Source: Achatina immaculata
Lineage: Eukaryota > Mollusca > Gastropoda > Stylommatophora > Achatinidae
Reading direction: 5' to 3'
NCBI GenBank assembly: GCA_009760885.1
Contig: CM019716.1
Span: 5,928,438 to 5,992,437, forward strand
Length of the DNA stretch: 64,000 nucleotides
Notes under the pieces: model-generated
Told to the model about the DNA's origin: nothing
Seen by the model: only the letters and a program-made list of their open reading frames with translations
Database searches by the model: none
Translations under genes and position numbers: made by a program
Shown here: in pieces, positions 11,596 to 22,944 of the stretch
Layout of the letters: every line of letters begins with the position of its first letter
Numbering within the stretch: position 1 is the first letter of the stretch

Positions 11596-11962
<367 letters not shown>

Positions 11963-12054
11963 CGTCCTACCAATTTGTTATAGTAAATGACGTCCAAACA
12001 TCGCAGGTTAACAAAAGTTTCACTCGCCTACATATAAACAAAACATGTCATGCT

Positions 12055-12222
12055 AACAAAATATTGGAAGTGACATGAACAAATGTATATTTGGGGCACT
12101 GAAATACCATTCTAACAAAATATTGGAAGTGACATGAACACATTTATATTTGGGGCACTGAAATATCTTGGTAACAAAATATTAGAAGTGACATGAACAC
12201 ATTCATATTTGGGGCACGAAAA
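12055..12222 (+). repeat. 59-bp repeat, three copies
   Basis: Three copies of a unit with AAAATATTGGAAGTGACATG and ATATTTGGGGCACTGAAAT. Confidence 0.9.
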
Positions 12223-12294
12223 TGTACTGAAACCCGAATGTAGCAATACAGAGTAGATGAGCAAGAGAACTGCTGACTGCGCCACGGTTCGGGG

Positions 12295-13194
12295 AGAAGA
12301 TAAGAACTCTTTCGTGATTCACATCATGAAAGCAAGAAGCACGGTGAATATAAAAGGTACAACGAAGATAAAAAAAAGCAGAATGAAGATAAGAAATACA
12401 GTGAAAACAATCACAGTGAAGATAATCACAGTGAAGATAAGAAGCACAGTGGAGATAAGCACAGTGAAGATAAGAAGTACAGTGGGGACAAGTACAGTGA
12501 AGATAAGAAACACAATAGAGATAAACAAAGTGAAGATAAGCACAGTGAAGATAAGAAACACAGTAGAGATAAGCAAAGTGAAGATAAGCACAGTGAAGAT
12601 AAGAAACACAGTAGAGATAAGCAAAGTGAAGATAAGCACAGTGAAGATAATAAGCATAGTTGGGATAAGCACAGTGAAAATAATCACAACGAAGATAACA
12701 AACACAGTTGAGATAAGCACAGTGAAGATAAGCACAGTGGAGATAAGCACAGTGGAGATAAGAAGATCAGTGGAGATAAGCACAGTGAAGATAAGAAGCA
12801 CAGTGGAGATAAGCACAGCGAAGATAAGAAGCACAGTGGAGATAAGCACAGTGGAGATAAGCACAGTGAAGATAAGAAGTACAGTGGAGATAAGAAGATC
12901 AGTGGAGATAAGCACAGTGAAGATAAGAAGCACAGTGGAGATAAGCACAGTGAAGATAAGAAGCACAGTGGAGATAAGCACAGTGATGATAAGAAGCACA
13001 GTGAAGATAAGAAACACAGTGACGATAAGAAGCACGATGAAGAGAGTAAGTACGAATTGCTGCAGATAGCCAGCCTTTATTGCAAAGACAGGCACAAAAG
13101 TCTCAAATCATTTGTAGGACAGCAAATAGGATTAGAAAATAAAACAAAAAGTACGAAAGCTGATCCTGCGGTTGCCCTTACTCTGACTGAGTGA
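12295..13194 (+). pseudogene. Possible low-complexity exon: KHSGDK/KHSED repeat frame, one internal stop
   Basis: The frame that reads the units as KHSGDK and KHSEDK begins after a TAA near 12298-12300 with non-repetitive but compositionally similar residues (ELFRDSHHESKKHGEYKRY). It runs through the array and continues past it into unique sequence (for example ESKYELLQIASLYCKDRH) to a stop near 13192. It has one in-frame TGA, near 12707, where the usual AGTGGA reads AGTTGA. A strongly charged Lys/His/Ser/Asp frame that extends beyond the array on both sides is more protein-like than the competing frames. It has no ATG, no known homologue and no evidence of expression. A GTAAGT at 13046 could be a donor site. 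Chance is the main alternative. Confidence 0.2.
12340..13035 (+). repeat. 15/18-bp composite minisatellite
   Basis: Units of CACAGTGAAGATAAG (15 bp) and AAGCACAGTGGAGATAAG (18 bp) alternate for about 690 bp. Both are divisible by three, so all plus frames and at least one minus frame stay open for long stretches: 270 codons at 12257-13069 plus and 258 codons at 12319-13095 minus. See the next entry for the hydrophilic frame. Confidence 0.95.
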
Positions 13195-13756
13195 GATAAT
13201 CAATGCCCCTTTTTTCCATGTTCCTTTATCTCTCCCCTGTCATGAATTTTGTAAAAAATGATATCCCAGTGTGTCATAGAAAATCAAAACAAAAATGTAT
13301 GATTTTGCAAAAATAGCTTCTTGTGTTGTTTGTGAAGCGTGCACTGGTTTTTTTTTTCCTGTATTATTTGCCATACTCAGATTTGTTTCTGTCTGTTTGT
13401 CCGGGTGAATATCCGCCGATATCCAGTGAATATCGTAAATATCCAGCGAATCTCCGCCGATATCCAGTGATGGAAGTAGCCATGTCATGGTGGTCTCATA
13501 AGCCAGCAAACCTGACATGCAAAGGAAGGGAGAGCTCCAACTGTCGCGGCACCAAGATGGATCAGATCCATAAGTATACAAATGTTGTTTGTTAATACTG
13601 TAGGCTATTATGTCAATCAAATATTGGTAGAACCAGCCACGAGAGAAGTTGAACAACAAAATTATACCTGGCAACCAGCACAAACCTGCAACATCTGTCC
13701 TCTTCAACATCGTCTCCATAGATGAAAATAGTGATTACATGTCACAAAGATGTACT
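13036..13756. other. No gene recognised
   Basis: Unique sequence with a few ATATCC(A/G) motifs repeated at about 13410-13470. Frames at 13240-13719 minus (159 codons) and 13323-13595 plus have no motif I recognise. Confidence 0.4.
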
Positions 13757-13763
13757 CGTACAA

Positions 13764-14566
13764 TCATCATCATCATCATCATCATCATGTGCTGTGCCGA
13801 CTGGCGTTGGCTATTATGCTTGGTGATCTCCTCTCACACCATCCTATCAGACTGTCCAGTATCATTTCTCTTGGTCTTCCTCTTGATCTTCTTCCTTCTA
13901 TTTTTCCTGTTGTTATAATACTTTCAATATCCCCTCTTCTCATTGCATGTCCTATGAAAGTACATTGTCTCTCTCTTATCTTTTTGACAAGATTTTTTTG
14001 TCTCTCCAGCTCTTCTCATACATTCTTCATTAGTTATTTTTGCTGTCCAGGGGATTCGCAACATTCTTCAAATAAACCACATTTCTGCTGCTTCCAATGA
14101 TTTTTGTGCAGACTTGCCTATTGTCCATGATTCACTTCCATATAACAAGATAGGTTCAATATAGCATTTTAGTACTCGTTTTCTAACATTCATTGATAAA
14201 GATATGTTGCATAATACGTTTCTCATTCTCTTAAATGCAGTCTCCACTTGGCCTATTCTATTCTTAACTTCTGCTTTGAATTTCCCATCTGAAGTTATTA
14301 CTGCTCCAAGGTATTTGAATTTCTGCACTTGCTTTAGAACAGTTCCGTTTAATTTTATACTGCATGTTGGTGGATTCTGTTTCTTAGATATAACCATAGT
14401 CTCTGTCTTTTCGATGTTCAAAGTAAAGCCTTTCTGTTAACTTTCTTTGGCGATTTTATCCAAGATATTTTGCAGGTCTTGTTGGTTCTCAGCTATCAGT
14501 ACTGTGTCGTCAGGATATCGAAGGTTGTTAATAATGTATCCTCCTACTTTTATACCTGGTAGTACA
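13764..14566 (-). mobile_element. LINE-B copy 1: RTE-like, 5' truncated, (GAT)n tail
   Basis: On the minus strand an RTE-like ORF2 end runs from about 14562 to a stop at 13785-13787, followed by a GATGATGAT tail (plus-strand CAT repeat 13764-13788). GTACAAT occurs at 13757-13763 and again at 14562-14568, a possible short target-site duplication. The 3' end style, GGCACATGATGATG, recurs at 39090-39117 and 27317-27335. Confidence 0.75.
13785..14563 (-). pseudogene. RTE-like ORF2 C-terminal part
   Basis: Motif C reads LRYPDDTVLIAE at about 14494-14520, so YADD has become YPDD while both Asp residues are kept. It is followed by an in-frame TAA near 14440. The open frame at 14068-14421 then has NIEKTETMVISKKQN, FKYLGAVITSDG, RKRVLKCYIEPILLYGSESWT and EAAEMWF. 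The tail blocks (GKIEGRRSRGRP and IIANASRHST, then stop) continue to 13785 across frameshifts. Plus-strand ORFs here are shadows. Confidence 0.75.
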
Positions 14567-14739
14567 ATGTAAACATGAAATTCACCTTTCATTCAAAACA
14601 GTGACAGCAATATTTGTATGAAGCGTGTATTAGTTAGGTAAAGGTGCAAGAAGTTTTCTTCCATGACAAGAATAAAGAGAACTGGCGAAAGATAGTGCCA
14701 CGTGAAGAGCGACTTCCAGCAAGGACGCCGAATAATGAC

Positions 14740-14880
14740 TTATTGATTGGATCGATCGACTGATTGATTGATTGAGCTCTATTTTCAAAGGGTTGAGAAT
14801 TGGGCACGTAGGCCCGTCTGACATTTTGTCCTTTATCATACAACTTTCACTCTGTCCCAGACATTCAAGAATTATGATGC
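14740..14880 (-). repeat. Dispersed tail repeat with GATT microsatellite, minus
   Basis: The reverse complement of the 1516-1650 repeat: AATGTCAGACGGGCCTACGT then AACCCTTTGAAAATAGAG, followed by a CAAT-type microsatellite. It diverges from the other copies mostly by single-base changes. Confidence 0.65.
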
Positions 14881-15228
14881 GCATATACTAAACATAATTA
14901 ACATCGAGAACACCGAAGAAAATACAGTAATATGAAAAAAGCATTACATTTCACTCATATCCTTGCACTCTTTACAGAAAGTGACTCACACTAACAAATA
15001 TCTGCTAAAACTAATCAGGAAAGATAAAATAATCAGCATCTGCAAATAGTCTAAAACTATACGTCAGTTTTGATCATGAAGGCATGTAGCCAACATCAAG
15101 CAGTTACCGAAAAAGTCTATAGTTAAAGGAAGGAGTACAGCTTATATTTTTAATACAGGACGTGAGTGTTTTAATACGGGATAAAAGAAAATAGGAGCAG
15201 AAAATAAGATAATCGAGATAAGTACTTA
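14881..15228. other. No gene recognised
   Basis: AT-rich unique DNA with nothing identifiable. Confidence 0.45.
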
Positions 15229-15416
15229 GAAATCTGACACGAGACACACATTAAGAGACATGTCTTGACTACCCAGAAATCTGACACGAGACAGACACTA
15301 AGAGATGTGTCTTGACTACCCAGAAATCTGACACGAGACAGACACTAAGAGATGTGTCTTGACTACCCAGAAATCTGACACGAGACAGACACTAAGAGAC
15401 ATGTCTTGACTACATA
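15229..15416 (+). repeat. 47-bp minisatellite, four copies
   Basis: Four copies of a unit with CAGAAATCTGACACGAGACA and TGTCTTGACTAC, nearly identical. Confidence 0.95.
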
Positions 15417-15717
15417 GATCAAAACTGCAAGAAAAGCTCAAGATTACTCTCGGCCATCGTTATTGACATCTGACATCAGCCTGCTTTAGACGAAGCGTGT
15501 CACATAATTACCGTAGATGACAATACTAATAAGACAATCAAATAAGATCTTAAAATGACGGTGTAACAGAAATAACAGGCAAGATTTCGATGTATGAAAA
15601 GATGTAAAAGACATCTAAGATGACTAAATGACAGGACAGAAAAATAGGATTTTTAAAATGTAAGAGAAGAACTAAATGAGACTTAAGACGACGATGTAAC
15701 TGCTCCTAGTTAAGCTC

Positions 15718-16128
15718 ATGAACACTGCACGGACATCTCAGAAAGGAGGGAGTAAGATATCTGCATCTGTGAAGAATGTTTGTAACTCAAGACACGTGGG
15801 CCGCTGGTATTCCATAAATGTCGTGAAAACTGAGGGTGGTGCGAACTTTTTTTCAGGAAATGTGCGATCATTTAAAGAATATGAACAATCTGCTGGCGCA
15901 CATCTCCAAGCAACACAGGAATTGCCAGATTTTTCTCTGATCATTCACGACGGAAGTCATTCTTTCAGCCGGGGACAGTTTTTAATCTCTAACACGAAAA
16001 TGGCGTTCTCCAAAATGGCGCATGAGCGAACTTCAAGCGGAGATAAGTGCTCCTATATTAAAGGAAAATCAGCGCTGACATACACATACAACCACACACA
16101 CATACGCACACATCACATTGAATTTTGA
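15718..16128 (+). other. Unassigned 136-codon open frame
   Basis: This is one of the longer non-repetitive ATG-initiated frames outside mobile elements. I recognise no domain, signal peptide or membrane segment. It ends in low-complexity Thr/His residues encoded by an ACACAC-rich stretch, and it contains two AAAATGGCG motifs (about 15998 and 16012) that could equally be regulatory. No neighbouring exon is visible. It is most likely chance. Confidence 0.1.
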
Positions 16129-16341
16129 TAGCAATTTTCGTCTATAACCAAGGGAAGCAGGTACGTCGTAAATTGTGTACACTCTCTTATTATTTCCTTT
16201 CCTTCCTCATCATGAATGCGGTTTGCGTAATCTAACAACTTTGAAGCACTTTTATGTGAATAGTTTTTCCTTAACACACTGACAAATGCACAAACTGTGA
16301 TATTAAATGAAGACGTGTGAAATTATTGTGGCACCAAATAT

Positions 16342-16352
16342 TTGTTATAAAA
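16342..16352 (+). repeat. Target-site duplication of the SINE, left copy
   Basis: TTGTTATAAAA, identical to 16737-16747. Confidence 0.75.
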
Positions 16353-16736
16353 GGTAAAAAAAAAGTAAATGTTGCCCTCTCCATGCCGCCAAGCCATATT
16401 TGGAGATACGGTGTTAAGCCCGTGATTTCAGGACCTTCGGCACATGAAAGTCTGATGTGGCCACTGTCACGCCTGGCTGCATTTACCTTCCAAGACATCT
16501 CTGGTATCCATTTTTTAGAGGCTGGGTGGACCTTGGGGGTCTTATCTGGCATGTAAAAAAGGTAAAAAGGTAAAGGTAATCCTCTCATGCCTTAGAGGCA
16601 CATAGGGATATGGTGTTAGGGCCCATATCTGGCATGTACCAGAAAAAAAAACTCCCACTGCAGAGACTTGAACCTGGTACCACCGGAGTAGCAAACTGAG
16701 CATCTAACCACTCAGCCAACCAGACGGCCCAAAAAC
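16353..16736 (-). mobile_element. tRNA-derived SINE, dimeric, with target-site duplication
   Basis: Read on the minus strand it begins with a tRNA-like head: A box TGGCTGAGTGG at 16718-16708 and B box GGTTCAAGTCT at 16674-16664. A body ending in TTACCTTTACCTTTTTACC follows, then a second body with a similar start (ACATGCCAGATAAG versus ACATGCCAGATATG) and another TTTACC-type end. TTGTTATAAAA flanks it at 16342-16352 and 16737-16747. The second body also matches the SINE at 59583-59835. Confidence 0.8.
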
Positions 16737-16747
16737 TTGTTATAAAA
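16737..16747 (+). repeat. Target-site duplication of the SINE, right copy
   Basis: TTGTTATAAAA, identical to 16342-16352. Confidence 0.75.
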
Positions 16748-17286
16748 ACAAGAAAAATAATAACGTAATAATAATAGCATAATAATATTAGCATAATAAT
16801 AATAATGCCAAAGATTTTAAACGTGAAGAACTTATTGGCAGTTTTGACAATTTTTTATTGTTGGAAAATACTGAGGCATTTCAAGGAAAATTAATGGTTT
16901 TAATCTGATTTTTTAAAATGAATTTATTTCCAGGTTGTTCTTTCACACCGCCTAAGATAGACTACCATAGTAAAAACAACAAGGCCTTGATGTTTTCTTG
17001 CTGTTTGTGAAAGAAAAATGCTTAGACAGATTTCACATTTGTTCTGACTGGAAGTTGATATTCGCCTTCAAGATGTGATCGTCACGCAGTTTTTTGTTGT
17101 GTCCAGCTTGTCCTAACTCAGTTATCGTAAATTGACCGTAAACAGCAATTTGATTTATCTGGATGCGCTCCTTTTCGCCTTCAATGACCCGTGTCTGGCA
17201 CAGTCTGTGGGATCTTAACGCTTTCCGTCACGTCAATAACTTCAGAGCCGAGCAATCAGGTGTGTGCTTTACTGAAACATTTTCTG
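16748..17286. other. No gene recognised
   Basis: AT-rich start (ATAATA runs), then unique sequence. No feature is supported. Confidence 0.45.
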
Positions 17287-19070
17287 ACGGTCATGTAGCC
17301 GCACTCATAATCTTGTGCCCCCCCTCCATGTAGCTGCACTCATAATCTTGTGCTCCCCCTCATGTAGCTGCACTCATAATCTTGTGCTCCCCCTCATGTA
17401 GCTCCACTCATAATCTTGTGCCCCCCCCTCATGTAGCTGCACTCATAATCTTGTGCCCCCCCCCAATGTAGCTGCACTCATAATCTTGTGGCCCCCCCAA
17501 TGTAGCTGCACTCATAATCTTGTGGCCCCCCATGTAGCTGCACTCATAATCTTGTGCCCCCCCCCAATGTAGCTGCACTCATAATCTTGTGGCCCCCCCC
17601 CATGTAGCTGCACTCATTATCTTGTGGCCCCCCATGTAGCTGCACTCATAATCTTGTGGCCCCCCCAATGTAGCCGCACTCATAATCTTGTGCCCCAACC
17701 CTGCCATGTAGCTGCACTCATAATCTTGTGCCCCCCCAATGTAGCTGCACTCATAATCTTGTGGCCCCCCCAATGTAGCTGCACTCATAATCTTGTGGCC
17801 CCAATGTAGCTGCACTCATAATCTTGTGGCCCCAATGTAGCCGCACTCACAATCTTGTGCTCCCCCTATGTAGCTGCACTCATAATCTTGTGGCCCCAAT
17901 GTAGCTGCACTCATAATCTTGTGGCCCCAATGTAGCTGCACTCATAATCTTGTTCCCCCCCCATGTAACTGCACTCATAATCTTGTTCCCCCCCAATGTA
18001 GCTGCACTCATAATCTTGTTCCCCCCCCAATGTAGCTGCACTCATAATCTTGTGGCCCCAATGTAGCTGCACTCATAATCTTGTGGCCCCCCCAATGTAG
18101 CTGCACTCATAATCTTGTGGCCCCAATGTAGCTGCACTCATAATCTTGTTCCCCCCCCATGTAACTGCACTCATAATCTTGTTCCCCCCCCAATGTAGCT
18201 GCACTCATAATCTTGTTCCCCCCCCCAATGTAGCTGCACTCATAATCTTGTTCCCCCCCCCAATGTAGCTGCACTCATAATCTTGTTCCCCCCCCAATGT
18301 AGCTGCACTCATAATCTTGTGGCCCCAATGTAGCTGCACTCATAATCTTGTCCCCCCCCAATGTAGCTGCACTCATAATCTTGTTCCCCCCCCATGTAAC
18401 TGCACTCATAATCTTGTTCCCCCCCAATGTAGCTGCACTCATAATCTTGTTCCCCCCCCAATGTAGCTGCACTCATAATCTTGTGGCCCCAATGTAGCTG
18501 CACTCATAATCTTGTGGCCCCCCCAATGTAGCTGCACTCATAATCTTGTGGCCCCAATGTAGCTGCACTCATAATCTTGTTCCCCCCCCATGTAACTGCA
18601 CTCATAATCTTGTTCCCCCCCCAATGTAGCTGCACTCATAATCTTGTTCCCCCCCCCAATGTAGCTGCACTCATAATCTTGTTCCCCCCCCCAATGTAGC
18701 TGCACTCATAATCTTGTTCCCCCCCCAATGTAGCTGCACTCATAATCTTGTGGCCCCAATGTAGCTGCACTCATAATCTTGTCCCCCCCCAATGTAGCTG
18801 CACTCATAATCTTGTTCCCCCCCCATGTAGCTGCACTCATAATCTTGTTCCCCCCCAATGTAGCTGCACTCATAATCTTGTTCCCCCCCCCAATGTAGCT
18901 GCACTCATAATCTTGTCCCCCCCCCATGTAGCTGCACTCATAATCTTATTTCCCCCCCCCCCAATGTAGCTGCACTCATAATCTTGTTCCCCCCCCAAAA
19001 TGTAGCCGCACTCATAATCTTGTGGCCCCCCCCCCCCCCATGTAGCTGCACTCATAATCTTGCTTCCCTC
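17287..19070 (+). repeat. ~30-bp minisatellite with variable C tracts, 1.8 kb
   Basis: Nearly 60 units of ATGTAGCTGCACTCATAATC followed by TTGT and a C run of 4-14 bases, with GTGGCCCC, GTTCCC and GTGCTCC variants. A block starting at 18122 is repeated almost exactly at 18553, giving a higher-order period of about 431 bp. The minus strand has evenly spaced G runs. ORFs here are artefacts of the repeat. Confidence 0.97.
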
Positions 19071-19124
19071 CCCCCTTTTTCAGAAATTTCGAAAACGATA
19101 TTCTCGTGACTGGATGTGGTAAGA

Positions 19125-19205
19125 ATACAATCATAAAAGAGAATGAACGAGACTCGAACCTCCTTTCTATAGCAGACTGATGAACCGCCATGCCACGAAA
19201 AGAGA
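19125..19205 (-). mobile_element. tRNA-derived SINE head fragment
   Basis: On the minus strand an A-box-like TGGCATGGCGG (19195-19185) and a B box GGTTCGAGTCT (19160-19150) are spaced as in a tRNA. No cloverleaf with a sound acceptor stem is apparent, so I call a SINE or tRNA pseudogene, not a tRNA gene. A C run follows at 19207-19222. Confidence 0.5.
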
Positions 19206-19222
19206 ACCCGCCCCCCCCCCCC

Positions 19223-19639
19223 CTTTTTTTTAAATGACGCTTAATAGAAATGACTTGAATATCGGATTATGAATATTCGGTAAAACACGAATACTGAGCT
19301 TTTCATTCTGACCGAATACAAACTTAAATAGAATCGGCAGGTCCGGTGCGTCAGGAGAAACTACAGTGACGTAAATTTGTATCGGATGACCATAAAAGTT
19401 TAATCATTTTTTTCACTGAAACGAAATTCTGAGGGTGACTTTATAAACTTGGTAACATGTGCTATCACAGCGGGAGATATAGAAAGTACTCTAGAGATTC
19501 CCTGCCCCAGCCTTCCCTGGGGTGTGGAGAGGGGACTGCACAGGATGATGATAATTAGATAGAAAATAAGACCGTTCTATCTCTTTTTATTTTTCATGGT
19601 TTTAATTTCGCTGTGTCGCATTTAGACGGTTTTACTGAA
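19223..19639. other. No gene recognised
   Basis: Unique sequence with no identifiable feature. Confidence 0.45.
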
Positions 19640-19845
19640 AGGATGCAGACAATCTTAGAAAAAACAATCTTAGAAAGGATACGGACAATCTTAGAAAGGA
19701 TAATCTTAGAAAGGATAAAGACAGTCTTAGAAAGGATAATCTTAGTAAGGATATAGACAATCTTAGAAAGGATACGGACAGTCTTAGAAAGGATATGGAC
19801 AATCTTAGAGGGGATACAGACAATATTAAAAAGGATACAGACAGT
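19640..19845 (+). repeat. 21-bp minisatellite
   Basis: About ten copies, some shortened, of CTTAGAAAGGATACGGACA. Confidence 0.9.
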
Positions 19846-20584
19846 CTGTTGGTGCAGTCATTCACTGTGTGAGAAATTGCTATCTTAACGACAAATGTTT
19901 CCACAAGCTGCGAGTAAAACTATTTTAACGACAAATGTTCTCATAAACCTACCGGAAATCCTTCCTGTTGCAGGAGAGGATTTTAAAACTCACTTACTTT
20001 ATGTTTATTCATAAAATGTTCACCCTTAGCAAAGGTTCAGCCAGGTATGACCTCACAGGACAGTGTCTGGTAAGATGGGACAGCGATTGCCTGGCATTCT
20101 TTCACCCTTAGTAAACCAGAACAGGTCAAACAATGGCTCCCGTGATTTACTAGTATTTTACGGGACAACGCGCTTTGCCGGTTCCGTGCTCTGTGGCAAG
20201 CCTGAACTATTCTGTTTGTCGTTCATTTTTTCAGGTTTCAGGACAGGCTGCAGAAGATGTTTATGGTCAGTAAGTTGGCACTTCATCACAAGCGCGTGAT
20301 GTGAACACAAAGAAAGATCAAGCTACGAACTTGGAAAATCTGTCCACGTTTTCCGTTGATGTTCGTTCCTGATGTTTCCGGTTTTCTGTCTACATTGCTG
20401 TATGGCATAGCTTTTACTGCCCATCAATCTTCGTCATGGCCGCTGTCTACTTCTGTAAGATCCAGCTGCTACCTCTGAAGTTAAAACTTTCGCTTACTTG
20501 TCTCCGAATCTGAAACAATGATAGTGTTTTTTTTTTTGGTAACTTTCTCCACGTACTTCCAAGAATTAGTGCTTGCCATAGCAC
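19846..20584. other. No gene recognised
   Basis: Unique sequence. Frames up to 78 codons have no recognisable motif. A T-run lies near 20527-20538. Confidence 0.4.
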
Positions 20585-21000
20585 TTCAGATTCTGAAAGA
20601 ATGATTGTATTGTTGAAGAATTATTGTAGACGACTAGGATTCTGAAAGAATGATTGTATTGATGGGACATAGTCAGCGTGTCTCCTACTCTGAAAAAAAT
20701 GATTGTATTGATGGAGCACAGTCAGCCGGTCTCATACTCTGAAAGAATGATTGTATTGATGGAGCATAGTCAGCCGGTCTCATACTCTGAAAGAATGATT
20801 GCACTGATGGGGCATAGTCAGCGTGTCTCATACTCCGAAAGAATGATTGTATTGATGGGACGTAACAAGCATGTCTCATACTCTGAAAGAATGATTGTAT
20901 TGATTGGGTATAGCCAGCGTGTCTCATACTCCGAGAGAATGATTGTATTGATGGGATGCGTTGTCAGCATGTCTCATACTCTGAAAGAATGATTGTATTG
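20585..21000 (+). repeat. 48-bp minisatellite
   Basis: About eight copies of a unit with CTCATACTCTGAAAGAATGA and TTGTATTGATGG. The 16-residue peptide repeats come from its divisibility by three. Confidence 0.93.
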
Positions 21001-21424
21001 TGGACGACTTTGTCCACGATTCCCAAATGCCGAAAGACGGACTGTGTTGTCGTAAACCCTAATCACAACCTTCATGAAAATCAATAGACACCCGTTTTAC
21101 GTCATCGAAACTATCGGCGTGAAGAGAAACAGGGGGCGGGTGGGGGGAGAGGACATGCCGTTTAAAGTTGAGTGCCCTGGGCGATCATTTTGAATTTGGC
21201 GAGCTTCTAGATAGAACTTTTCTTTCCTCTTCTTTATATTTCCTAATTAACATTTTAAGGCAAGTGGTCGTTAGGACAGCCGTAAATTTTTAATGCGTTC
21301 TTCCTGGAAGGATAAGAAACTCAAAGTTAGGACTTGTGCTCCAGCACGTTCTCTACTTCTGTGCTGTGTTGCTGGTATCCATGCTATCACTCACTTGTCT
21401 GTACACCAGAACTAGTCGCTGCTG
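21001..21424. other. No gene recognised
   Basis: Unique sequence with a short G-rich stretch (GGGGGCGGGTGGGGGGAG) near 21130-21150. Confidence 0.45.
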
Positions 21425-22200
21425 TACACTAGAGGCTGATGTGGGGAATGTACACTAGGGAGTATTATGGTGGGTGATGTACACTAGAGGGTGATACGGT
21501 GGGGAATGTACACTAGACGCTGATATGGTGGGTAATGTACACTAGAGGGTGATATGGTGGGTAATGTACACTAGAGGGTGTTATGGTGGGTAATGTACAC
21601 TAGAGGGTGATATGGTGGGTAATGTACACTAGAGGCTGATATGGTGGGTAATGTACACTAGAGGGTGATATGGTGGGTAATGTACACTAGAGGCTGATAT
21701 GGTGGGTAATGTACACTAGAGGGTGTTATGGTGGGTAATGTACACTAGAGGGTGATATGGTGGGTAATATACACTAGAGGGTGATATGGTGGGTAATGTA
21801 CACTAGAGGGTGATATGGTGAGTAATGTACACCAGGAGTGTTATAGTGGATAATGTACACTAGAGGGCGATATGGTGGGCAATGTACACTAGAGGGTGAT
21901 ATGGTGGGAATGTACACAAGAGGATGATATGGATAATGTATACTATGGAATGTTATCGTGGGTAATGTACACTAGAGGGTGATATGGTGGGAATGTACAC
22001 AAGAGGATGATATGGATAATGTACACTAGGGAGTGTTATGGTGGGTAATGTACACTAGAGGGTGATATGGTAGGTAATGTACACAAGTAGTGTTATGGTG
22101 GGTAATGTACACTAGAGGGTGATATGGTGATTTAATGTACACTAGGGAGTGTTATGGTGAGTAATGTACACTAGGGAGTGTTAAGATGGGGAATGTACAC
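21425..22200 (+). repeat. 29-bp minisatellite, left part
   Basis: About 26 copies of GGTGGGTAATGTACACTAGA plus GGGTGATAT. The array is interrupted by a Penelope-like element and a diverged version resumes at 23503. Confidence 0.95.
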
Positions 22201-22944
22201 TAAAAGAAACAAAGCTCACATGATGTTAGATTTCTTCCACCAACGCGGCTATACAGAACATGTTCTCTCGTCATCTTGGAACCGCATCAGCCATATATCG
22301 CTGCAACAGGCCCTTACTCCTAAACCGCCCTATAGCTCGGACAAAGTTAAACTTATACTCACGCACCACCCTCATAGTTTGGCAGTTAAGAACATACTGT
22401 TTCGCCATTTCCATCTCCTCCAGACGGAGCCTGATACACATGAACTTTTTGTGGTGGCCTACAGACGGGACAAAAACCTCAAGGACCTATTAGTTAGAAG
22501 TCGCCTTAAGACGGATAACTCTTTTATGGTAACAGGCGCTACAGACGTCGTAGATGCAACACTTACCTGTTTGTTATTGAAAATAGTCAGATCTCCGTCC
22601 CTAAGTCCGCGTTATCAGTTCAAGAGGGCTTCACCTGCACTTCACGCCATGTCATTTATGCCATTATGTGCAAACGTTGCGATATGAAGTATGTAGGGGA
22701 GACGGGTTTACGCTTAGGTGACCGTTTTCGTCATCATCTTAACGATATCTCCGCGAGGGCATTGACTCATGTGGCAAAACACTTTTGCCAAAGAAACCAC
22801 ATGGGAAAACGTGACATCTCTGTTAATGCGATTCGCTCTTGTTCTTCTGATGTACGATCTCAGAAGGCTCTAGAACAGTACCTCATTTTCCAGGCCGGCT
22901 GTCTCCACCCAGCGGGAATGAAAAATATATTTAGCTTCCTTTAA
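22199..22944 (+). pseudogene. Penelope-like ORF, RT C-terminus plus GIY-YIG endonuclease, frameshifted
   Basis: Frame one (to 22687) begins in the post-RT region (for example LLQTEPDTHELFVVAYRRDK, then NLKDLLVRSRL), diagnostic for Penelope-like elements. It shifts frame in the linker between about 22540 and 22660. Frame two (22666-22944) has the CKRC zinc-ligand pair and KYVGETGLRLGDRFRHHL, the YIG half of a GIY-YIG nuclease. It continues through conserved His and Glu positions to a natural stop. In this family the endonuclease nicks target DNA and the RT primes on it. The copy lacks the RT catalytic core and is inactive. Confidence 0.85.

Noticed and set aside
13046..13051. GTAAGT as a splice donor after the 15/18-bp array
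   Set aside because: The preceding base is A, not the usual G, and a six-base match is common by chance. It is kept only as a note in the possible exon entry.
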